64,000 nucleotides of DNA. Source: Devosia sp. SL43 (GTDB taxonomy: Bacteria; Pseudomonadota; Alphaproteobacteria; Rhizobiales; Devosiaceae). The position numbers were made by a program, and so were the translations under genes. Every line of letters starts with the position of its first letter. Position 1 is the stretch's first letter. Under the pieces are notes generated by a model. The model searched no databases. It worked only from the letters and a program-made list of their open reading frames with translations, and had not been told where the DNA came from. The stretch spans positions 1,116,001 through 1,180,000 of the forward strand of contig NZ_CP063401.1 of assembly GCF_021729885.1 (NCBI RefSeq), in the 5' to 3' direction. Below, piece after piece: positions 56,004 to 64,000 of this stretch.

Positions 56004-56035
56004 TGTCAAAATTAATCGACATTACGTCGTGTAAT
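56004..56035 (-). promoter_or_regulatory. Candidate operator/promoter of the membrane-HTH operon
   Basis: A perfect palindrome ATTAC-GTCGT-GTAAT (56021-56035) lies 71 bases upstream of the operon, followed on the minus strand by TTGACA (56009-56004), a good -35. The -10 is not obvious. The HTH protein is the natural candidate to bind here. Confidence 0.5.
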
Positions 56036-56125
56036 TTCGACCCACCCAGAAATAGGATGAGGCCCCCGGATGCATGTCCAAAGGGCCTCGTCGCTTGGAG
56101 GTAACGGGACTGACTATGCCTGGTG

Positions 56126-56278
56126 TCAGTTGTCGTCGTTGTTCATCGAGCTGATCGGCGTGCTGACGCACATGCTGGCGTCTTTGAACACGCAAGAATG
56201 GGCAGTGGCCGCGAAAGATGGGGCGGCAACGCCCATAACCATGACCGAGACAAGAACGAGAGCGAGGATCTTTTTCAT
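56126..56278 (-). CDS. Small secreted protein, 50 residues
   Basis: Reads MKKILALVLVSVMVMGVAAP then SFAATAHSCVFKDASMCVST then PISSMNNDDN. A clean signal peptide with an A-x-A-type cleavage site (about residue 24) leaves a mature peptide of about 26 residues with two Cys. The ribosome site AAGGAG lies 7 bases before the ATG. A plus-strand frame of 71 codons over the same region is not supported. 45 bases upstream is a direct repeat of a 7-mer with 11-bp spacing. No family recognised; Cys pair suggests a disulphide-bonded mini-protein. Confidence 0.7.
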   Translation of the reverse strand: MKKILALVLVSVMVMGVAAPSFAATAHSCVFKDASMCVSTPISSMNNDDN

Positions 56279-56322
56279 CTGGTAACTCCTTGTGTTTGCT
56301 TACAAGGCCAGATTATCCACCC

Positions 56323-56340
56323 CAACATTACGTCAACATT
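56323..56340 (-). promoter_or_regulatory. Direct repeat upstream of the small secreted protein
   Basis: AATGTTG, 4 bases, AATGTTG on the minus strand (11-bp period), the geometry used by OmpR/PhoB-family response regulators. GATAAT (56317-56312), a possible -10, follows closely. Confidence 0.45.
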
Positions 56341-56402
56341 GCGCGTATGTGAAAGCGTTGCGCTTGAACATGAATTTGCTGCCATGCATCGGCAAGGTAA
56401 AC

Positions 56403-56786
<384 letters not shown>

Positions 56787-56818
56787 TGGCGTGATGTAGA
56801 GAGGTTGGTGCCCCGGCG

Positions 56819-57544
56819 TCAAGCGCTGGTCGGTTCGGCCGTCAGCAGCGCCACGGATTTGGGCTTGGTCAGCGCTTGGTAGGCCAGGTTGATCGACTTC
56901 ATGCGCGCCGTCGCCACATCGATCAGATCCTCCGGCACGCCCCTGGCGATCAGCCGGTCAGGGTGATGCTCGGCCACCAGCAGGCGATAGACGCGACGAA
57001 TTTCTTCCGGTGCTGCGTTAGGCGCCAGTCCCAGCACGGCATAGGGGTCGATACCGGCTTCCAGCCGCACATGCTGACTGGCCATCTGTTCGAAGCGCAC
57101 CTCGTCAAAACCGAAGATGTCGCTGACATTCTTGAGGTAGTCGAGTTCCGCCTCGTGCACCATGCCGTCGGCGGTGGCGATGTAAAACAGGCTGTCGAGC
57201 ACATGCTCCAGCGTCTCGGGCGTATCGGCAAAGAAGCGCGTGACCTTGCGCGCATAGGCGTCGTAACCGGCCACATCCTGCTTGGCGAGGTTGAACACCC
57301 GCGCCACCTGTTCCTCATGACCTGCCGCTATCTCGACGGTAGCGCGGAAGGCGCGCTCCTCGGACGCTGTCACCACGCCGTCGGCCACTGCCATCTTGGC
57401 GGCAAGTGCAATCAGCGCCAGCGTGAACGCAGCGTCCCGGCCGCCGGGCAGCCAGGTGTCCGGGTCGAGTGCATTGGCCAGCGAACCCGCCAGCCCGGTG
57501 CGATGGCTGAATGAACCGACAAAGTCGGACAGTCGCTGCCACAT
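56819..57544 (-). CDS. TerB-like/DnaJ-domain protein (DjlA type)
   Basis: 241 residues. The TerB-like region (about 35-160: FTLALIALAAKMAVADGVVTASEERAF; ETLEHVLDSLFYIATADGMVHEAELDYLKNVS) contains two pairs of conserved acidic residues for metal binding. A C-terminal J domain (DPYAVLGLAPNAAPEEIRRVYRLLVAEHHPDRLI) carries the HPD motif. Acts presumably as a DnaK co-chaperone. No membrane segment, unlike classical DjlA. Start ATG 57544 (MWQRLSDFV); the frame opens at 57619. Confidence 0.88.
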   Translation of the reverse strand: MWQRLSDFVGSFSHRTGLAGSLANALDPDTWLPGGRDAAFTLALIALAAKMAVADGVVTASEERAFRATVEIAAGHEEQVARVFNLAKQDVAGYDAYARKVTRFFADTPETLEHVLDSLFYIATADGMVHEAELDYLKNVSDIFGFDEVRFEQMASQHVRLEAGIDPYAVLGLAPNAAPEEIRRVYRLLVAEHHPDRLIARGVPEDLIDVATARMKSINLAYQALTKPKSVALLTAEPTSA

Positions 57545-57695
57545 GTCGGTTGTCTCTTCAGGGTTGCGCATGCAATGGACCGGCAGCGCCTCTAGATTGC
57601 ATCGCGCGGAATCGAACACCCCACGTGATTTGGGCCAGCAGGATACGCAAGGATAGGCTGGCGGTCTACCGCGCGGGGCGCATGGCCGACCTACG

Positions 57696-58553
57696 TCAGT
57701 TCACGAACGGGAAGAAGTAGGTGTTCGCCGGACCGATCAGGCGATCGCGACGGCGCGGTTGGCCGTTCGGACCTTCATCGAAGAAGAAACCGTCGTCGTC
57801 GTAATTGGGATCGGCCTGCACCTGGCCGGACTGGGCCTGACGCTGCGCGAGAAACTCAGAGAGCGGACCGCTTTCCCAATCTTCAAGATCAGCGGCGGTG
57901 ACATCGGCTGGAGGCAGGGGGCCCACTGCGTTGGGCGCCACGACGAGGCCGCTGGGGCGCACCACAGCGACGGGCGTCGCTGTAATCGGCTGCGGCCGCA
58001 TGGACAAGGGCATCGGCACCGGCGCCGTCTTGGGCTGGGCAATGGACGCGACCTGCACCGGATCGATGGCTGCCGGCTGCGTGGCAGGCGACTGGGTGGC
58101 CGGCGCAGTAAGGATTGGTTGGCGGACCGGCGGTGTCGCGGCAACCTGTGCGGGCTGCGCACCTCCAGTGATGTAGCTGGGCAGCGGCTTGCCGGAACTG
58201 ACCCACGCATCCACGGCGCCGCCGTTCTGGCTGGCTGGCGTAGCGGCAGTTGGCGTTGCGGGCCTTGCCGGGGCGACGACAGCAACCTGCTCGACCGGCT
58301 CAGCGATCACCACAGGCGCGGCGGGCTTGGCCGGTGCGACAGCTGCAACCTGCGTCACCGGCGCTGCTGGACGCTGGCTCAGCGGCGCCGGGATCGGCGC
58401 AATGCGCTCAACTGAAGCAACCTGCACTGGCGCCACCACCTGCGCGGTATCACCCATGAACTGCGCCGACAACAGGTCGGCGGTCGGAACGCCGACGACG
58501 AGGAGCACACCGGCCCAGGCCAGGCCATTGGTTACACGACGGTCGATCTTCAT
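57696..58553 (-). CDS. Pro/Ala/Val-rich membrane-anchored protein
   Basis: 285 residues. A short basic N-terminus and one hydrophobic segment (WAGVLLVVGVPTADLLSAQF, about 13-32) anchor a long low-complexity region with repeats of the type APV, PAAPV, PATQ (about 40-230), probably an extended periplasmic linker. The C-terminal ~55 residues are non-repetitive (DLEDWESGPLSEFLAQRQA, DPNYDDDGFFFDEGPNGQPRRRDRLIGPANTYFFPFVN, in two blocks), which may be the functional part. No family recognised. It follows metF with a 197-base spacer that holds only a weak inverted repeat. Confidence 0.7.
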   Translation of the reverse strand: MKIDRRVTNGLAWAGVLLVVGVPTADLLSAQFMGDTAQVVAPVQVASVERIAPIPAPLSQRPAAPVTQVAAVAPAKPAAPVVIAEPVEQVAVVAPARPATPTAATPASQNGGAVDAWVSSGKPLPSYITGGAQPAQVAATPPVRQPILTAPATQSPATQPAAIDPVQVASIAQPKTAPVPMPLSMRPQPITATPVAVVRPSGLVVAPNAVGPLPPADVTAADLEDWESGPLSEFLAQRQAQSGQVQADPNYDDDGFFFDEGPNGQPRRRDRLIGPANTYFFPFVN

Positions 58554-58750
58554 GTCATACGTCCCATTTAGCTCCGCCCCAATGGGCGACAGAGCCGGAT
58601 TTTCATGGCCATTTTGTGAAATGGCACAATCCCGACCATTGCAACCCGGCGGCTGAACGGAACCTGAATGACGCGGTTCAGGCTCCCCGATCACCGGGCG
58701 GCATGCCTCATGGCACCAGATCATGGTGAACGCAAGGTTAATCGAGGCGA

Positions 58751-59659
58751 TCAAGCCGCGTCAGCGTCAGGCCGCCGCCCCAGGATACGCGCCAGCGCCA
58801 GCGCCAGTGGCGAGCGGTTATGCGTATAGATGTGGAACTCTGTCACGCCCTCGTCGAGCAGTTCGGTCACCTGCTCGGCCGCCACCGCTGAAGCCACCAG
58901 CGCATGCGTTTCCGGCTCTTCGTCGAGACCATCGAACCGCTCGGCCAACCAGGCCGGGATCGAGGTGCCGCAGCTCGCCGCAAAGCTGGCAATCTGCTTG
59001 AAGCTGTGGATGGGCTGGATACCCGGCACGATCGGCGCAGTGATCCCGGCGGCGCGGGCGCGTTCGACGTAGCGCAGGTAATCGGCGTTAGTGAAGAACA
59101 TCTGTGTGATGGCGCGATCGGCACCGGCATCGAGCTTGCGCTTGAGATTGTCGATTTCGACATCCCAGCTCGGGCTCTGGGGATGCTTTTCAGGATAGGC
59201 CGAGACCGAGATATCGAAGTCGTCGATCTTGCGGATGCCGGCGACCAGATCTGCGGCATTCTGATAGCCGCCCGGATGCGGCGTGAACGGCTGCCCGACA
59301 CCCTCCGGCGGATCTCCACGCAAGGCAACGATGCGCGTGATGCCGGCAGCCTGATAGCCACGCACCACAGCATCCACCTCTTCGCGCGTTGCGCCGACAC
59401 AGGTCAGGTGCGCCGCCGCGTCAACGCCCGTATCGGCCTTGATCGAGCTGACCATGCGCAGCGTCCGTTCGCGCGTCGTGCCGCCGGCGCCATAGGTCAC
59501 CGAGACGAAGCGCGGTTTGAGCGGGGCGAGCTTGTGCACCGTATCCCAGAATTTCTCCTCCATGACGTCAGTCTTGGGCGGAAAGAATTCGAAGGAGATC
59601 TGCAGGTTTGGGCGATGGTCGGCCGTCTGGCGGCTGGCGCGGAGATTGTCTTCGAGCAT
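58751..59659 (-). CDS. metF: Methylenetetrahydrofolate reductase
   Basis: Reduces methylene-THF to methyl-THF, the methyl donor for methionine synthesis. 302-residue TIM barrel: ISFEFFPPKTDVMEEKFW (FAD/active-site Glu), FVSVTYGAGGTTRERTL, AAHLTCVGATREEVDAVVRGY, GITRIVALRGDPPEG, FSVSAYPEKHP-type block, and ITQMFFTNADYLRYV. Only 3 bases separate it from the ArsR-methyltransferase gene upstream, so it belongs to the same transcript and is probably its main target. Confidence 0.95.
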   Translation of the reverse strand: MLEDNLRASRQTADHRPNLQISFEFFPPKTDVMEEKFWDTVHKLAPLKPRFVSVTYGAGGTTRERTLRMVSSIKADTGVDAAAHLTCVGATREEVDAVVRGYQAAGITRIVALRGDPPEGVGQPFTPHPGGYQNAADLVAGIRKIDDFDISVSAYPEKHPQSPSWDVEIDNLKRKLDAGADRAITQMFFTNADYLRYVERARAAGITAPIVPGIQPIHSFKQIASFAASCGTSIPAWLAERFDGLDEEPETHALVASAVAAEQVTELLDEGVTEFHIYTHNRSPLALALARILGRRPDADAA

Positions 59660-59662
59660 GGT

Positions 59663-60622
59663 CTATCCGTTCGGATGGGTGTCGCTGAGGCGCCAGAGGC
59701 AGACCGTCAGGCCACGTTCACTGTTTTCGGCTGGAAACTCGCGCACCGCCTCGACATCGAGGCCGGCGGCAGCGGCCCAGCCGCTCATCTGCGATTGCGA
59801 CAGGCCGAGCCGCCGATGGGCATGCTCGCTGCGCAGGAATTCGAGATCGTGTGGAGCGAAGTCGACGATGATCATCTCCCCACCCGGCTTCAGCAGGCGC
59901 CTGGCCTGCCCCAGCATTCGGCCCGGATCGTCGAAATAATGCAGCACCTGGTGAATGACGATGACATCGGCCGGACCGACCGCCGTGTCGAGATCGCCGA
60001 TATCGCCCAGCCGCACCTGCGCATGGCCGATACCGGCCGCAGCGAGTCGCGAGCGTGCCACCGCCAACATTTCGCGGCTCGAATCGAGGCCGATGCCACG
60101 CTTGTATGAACCAGCGAGCACCTCGAGCATACGCCCTGTACCGGTGCCCAGATCGATCAGGGTCTCGACCGTCCGGCCACGCAGCGCAGCAACCACTGCG
60201 GCTTCCACGGCCTCCTCCGGCACATGCAGGGTCTTGAGCAGGTCCCAACTGCCGGCCACCTTGGCGAAATACTCGGTCGCCTGCGCCTGCTGCACCGCCC
60301 GGATCATGCCCTGCCGCTCGATATCGCGGCGGCGCTCCACATCATCGGCATCGATGCGCGACAGCAGCCACTGTGCCAGCGCCGCACCATCGCCGTCCTG
60401 CGCCAGCCCATAATAGGCCCAGGCACCCTCAGCATTGCGCTCGATCAGGCCGGCATCGGCCAGCAGCTTGAGATGCCGCGACACTCGGGGCTGGCTCTGC
60501 TTGAGGATTTCGGTGAGGTCCTTGACCGAATGGTCGCCATCGGCGAGCAATGCCAAAAGCCGCAGCCGGGTTCCCTCACCCGCCGCCTTCAGCACACCCA
60601 CCAATTCCGCCAGCTCAGCCAT
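59663..60622 (-). CDS. ArsR-family regulator fused to a SAM methyltransferase domain
   Basis: 319 residues. N-terminal winged HTH (KAAGEGTRLRLLALLADGDHSVKDLTEILKQSQPRVSRHLKLLADAGLIE, about 8-60), then a class I methyltransferase-like domain with motif I LIDLGTGTGRMLEVLAG (about 155-170), IGLDSSREMLAVARSRLAAAG and VHQVLHYFDDPGRMLGQARRLLKPGGEM. It heads the metF operon; in many alphaproteobacteria such fusions sense SAM or SAH and regulate methionine recycling (SahR/SamR-like), which fits here. Directly upstream is a perfect 22-bp palindrome. Start at the second codon of the GTG-ATG pair. Confidence 0.9.
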   Translation of the reverse strand: MAELAELVGVLKAAGEGTRLRLLALLADGDHSVKDLTEILKQSQPRVSRHLKLLADAGLIERNAEGAWAYYGLAQDGDGAALAQWLLSRIDADDVERRRDIERQGMIRAVQQAQATEYFAKVAGSWDLLKTLHVPEEAVEAAVVAALRGRTVETLIDLGTGTGRMLEVLAGSYKRGIGLDSSREMLAVARSRLAAAGIGHAQVRLGDIGDLDTAVGPADVIVIHQVLHYFDDPGRMLGQARRLLKPGGEMIIVDFAPHDLEFLRSEHAHRRLGLSQSQMSGWAAAAGLDVEAVREFPAENSERGLTVCLWRLSDTHPNG

Positions 60623-60634
60623 CACGCCTCACGT

Positions 60635-60656
60635 CATATAAAGATATCTTTATATG
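60635..60656. promoter_or_regulatory. Perfect 22-bp palindromic operator of the ArsR-metF operon
   Basis: CATATAAAGAT and ATCTTTATATG are exact reverse complements with no spacer. It ends 12 bases upstream of the ArsR-fusion start. AT-rich 22-bp palindromes are typical for ArsR-type repressors, so autoregulation is likely. Confidence 0.75.
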
Positions 60657-60705
60657 TAGTCGAAGCGATGGTCTAGTGGGATGTTGGCAGCTGGAACAGT
60701 TCGCC

Positions 60706-60781
60706 CCCTCGGGCTTGACCCAAGGCTCTGCACTTTTCCGTGCTCATAAAGTGAAACACCCTCGGGTCAAGCCCGAGGGTG
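60706..60781. repeat. Dispersed REP-like element, inverted pair
   Basis: CCCTCGGGCTTGACCC (60706-60721) and its exact reverse complement GGGTCAAGCCCGAGGG (60764-60779) flank about 42 bases. The right arm is itself a palindrome: CACCCTCGGG-TCAAG-CCCGAGGGTG (60757-60781). Same core as the copy at 44187-44215. Confidence 0.75.
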
Positions 60782-60813
60782 ACGATTGGGATTGGAACGA
60801 ACGACGAGCGCGA

Positions 60814-61947
60814 CTAGGCAACAACCGCCTGGCGCTCTTCACTCACCGCGCGTTTGCGAAAGGCATGGGCGCGCCACAGCTCGAAGATACCGCTGGCTTC
60901 GTCCTTGTCGATGGCCTCGAAGCGGCTGACCATCATCTTCTTGTCTGCGTCGGTCGGCAGGTCGCGCCACGGCAGTGTCGCCACGATGGCTTCGAACAGG
61001 TCGGGCGACAGCCCGGCGGCCTTGAGGGCAACCGTGATCGCCACATAGTCCTGCCCGGCCAGCCATTTGACGAACACCTCCGGCCCAACCCGCAACATCA
61101 CGGTCAACGCGGCGGCCGCATGGTGGCCGTAGCCGAAGCGGGCGAAGCGAGCCAGCGCCCGGTCGTCGAGCTGCTTGCGGTCGCTGAGCGCCTTGACCTG
61201 GTTATAGGCGACCTTCCATTCGGTCGCCGAAAAGCCGGCGCGATTGCGCATGCGGTTATACACCACAGCATTGACCTTGCCGGCCGCCACGGGATCGATG
61301 GCGCGGTTAACCTGCCCCAGATGCTCGAGAACCTTGGACGCCACCGAGTCGATCTCGCCGCGAAGCGACTTCCAGTCGATCTCCGGACGACCGCGTAGAT
61401 CGGCGGCGATTTCGGCGTCCTTGGTGGCGCGCTCGACCAGCTTTTCCAGTGTCGCCTTGTCGAATTCGGCATTGGAATTGCGGACCAGTCGGACAACAGA
61501 CGATTTCTCGCCATGTTCGACAATGGCCTCGCCGACGCGCTCGGCCACGCTGGTACGGCCAGCGATAGCCACGCGATGCTGCTCGCTCTGGCGGCCGATA
61601 ATGTCGATCAGATCGTCGTCGGACAGCACGTTGGAGAATTCGAGCAGCGGCTTGGCCACCTCGATATTGTCGTCATTGGCCAGCTTCACCACCACGGTAC
61701 CCGGCGCCCGCTCCAGCGGCGCCAGGAGCTTGGCCACATGCACCCGTGCTTCCACCTCGACCAGCTCGGCCAATTGGCACAGCACTTCGTCATACTGGGC
61801 GACCTGCTCGTCGTCGCATCGATCCGACACATAGCTGAAGAGCTGAGCCATGTTGCGGAACAACTGCTCGCGCTCGGAGTGGTTGTCCTCGCCATTCAGC
61901 ACGCGGAAGCTCGAAAACGCCCGCTGCCCTTCGTCAAGCTCGCTCAT
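60814..61947 (-). CDS. DUF2336 protein
   Basis: 377 residues, all-helical, acidic, no membrane segment. FRNMAQLFSYVSDRCDDEQVAQYDEVLCQLAELVEVEARVHVAKLLAPL and DIIGRQSEQHRVAIAGRTSVAERVGEAIVEHGEKSSVVRLVRNSNAEF are the features of DUF2336, an alphaproteobacterial family with HEAT-like repeats (quoted in part). Function unknown. Between the metF regulon and katG with terminators or repeats on both sides, so probably monocistronic. Confidence 0.85.
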   Translation of the reverse strand: MSELDEGQRAFSSFRVLNGEDNHSEREQLFRNMAQLFSYVSDRCDDEQVAQYDEVLCQLAELVEVEARVHVAKLLAPLERAPGTVVVKLANDDNIEVAKPLLEFSNVLSDDDLIDIIGRQSEQHRVAIAGRTSVAERVGEAIVEHGEKSSVVRLVRNSNAEFDKATLEKLVERATKDAEIAADLRGRPEIDWKSLRGEIDSVASKVLEHLGQVNRAIDPVAAGKVNAVVYNRMRNRAGFSATEWKVAYNQVKALSDRKQLDDRALARFARFGYGHHAAAALTVMLRVGPEVFVKWLAGQDYVAITVALKAAGLSPDLFEAIVATLPWRDLPTDADKKMMVSRFEAIDKDEASGIFELWRAHAFRKRAVSEERQAVVA

Positions 61948-62071
61948 TCGTCATACTCCCGGCTTCTGCCGCAAACCTTGAGCCTTGACGATGCGGGAGG
62001 ACTTCTTGCGTGCGCTGAAGTTATGTCGCCGGATTTGATTCAAATTTTAGGAGTCGCAACAGGCAAGGCAA

Positions 62072-62096
62072 AGCCCCGGAGTTTGTCTCCGGGGCT
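62072..62096 (-). terminator. Rho-independent terminator of katG
   Basis: AGCCCCGGAG and CTCCGGGGCT arms with a 5-base loop, followed on the minus strand by TTTGCCTTG. It lies 25 bases after the katG stop. Confidence 0.8.
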
Positions 62097-62120
62097 CTGC
62101 ATATCCAGCAATCACAGCGA

Positions 62121-64000
<1,880 letters not shown>

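Noticed and set aside
56070..56285. Plus-strand frame of 71 codons
   Set aside because: The opposite strand holds a 50-codon gene with a signal peptide and an excellent ribosome site; the plus-strand frame has neither.
60600..60660. SAM/SAH or folate riboswitch before the ArsR-metF operon
   Set aside because: Only a few bases separate the palindrome from the start codon, leaving no room for a riboswitch; a protein operator explains the symmetry.

Overview
This is a GC-rich (roughly 60-64% by eye) chromosomal window from an alphaproteobacterium. The two-piece, circularly permuted tmRNA gene, the alphaproteobacterial SspB, DUF2336, a long FtsZ and the linkage ftsZ-lpxC-bamD-recN-ligA all point to the Hyphomicrobiales (Rhizobiales). 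Devosia or a close relative is my best guess, made from general resemblance and not from a search. Almost everything is ordinary core chromosome: there is no phage, no insertion sequence, no CRISPR array and no tRNA or 23S/16S gene.

Layout. 1-10100: miaA (cut by the window edge) diverges from serB, followed by a long minus-strand operon read right to left: DUF1003, thyA, a MazG-like pyrophosphohydrolase, DUF4424, a GNAT acetyltransferase, folA, hflK, hflC and (past a hairpin) a DegP-type protease. 10198-11368: ssrA (tmRNA), sspB and a ribbon-helix-helix protein, which places the ssrA tag beside its ClpXP adaptor. 11361-17365: a giant AsmA protein and a secreted phytase/esterase-like protein behind a clear PHO box. 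17569-27587: uvrD, an unusually AT-rich trypsin-like protease gene, prmA, two very small basic proteins, an aminopeptidase P and three secreted hypothetical proteins. 27640-33782: ligA, recN, bamD and lpxC.

33890-54110 is the division and cell-wall (dcw) cluster on the minus strand, in the order rsmH-ftsL-ftsI-murE-(P-loop kinase)-murF-mraY // ftsW-murG-murC-ddl-ftsQ-ftsA // ftsZ. It is broken in two places. Where murD normally sits, between mraY and ftsW, there is an ECF sigma factor and its RskA-type anti-sigma factor on the opposite strand, plus a DUF4394 secreted protein. Between ftsA and ftsZ there is an opposite-strand pair, a VOC protein and a nucleotidyltransferase. murD, murB and mraZ are not in the window.

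54228-64000: an MDR oxidoreductase, a HTH/membrane-protein pair, a small secreted protein, RNase P RNA, a TerB-DnaJ protein, a proline/alanine-rich membrane-anchored protein, metF with an ArsR-methyltransferase fusion regulator behind a perfect palindrome, a DUF2336 protein, and katG (N-terminus beyond the window).

The most interesting material is regulatory and architectural: the sigma/anti-sigma/DUF4394 module inserted in the dcw cluster with a matching promoter-like motif facing both ways, the split of ftsA from ftsZ, the ssrA-sspB pairing, the PHO box, the ArsR palindrome, and three small genes below usual annotation length. I do not see a clearly novel multi-gene system such as a defence island.
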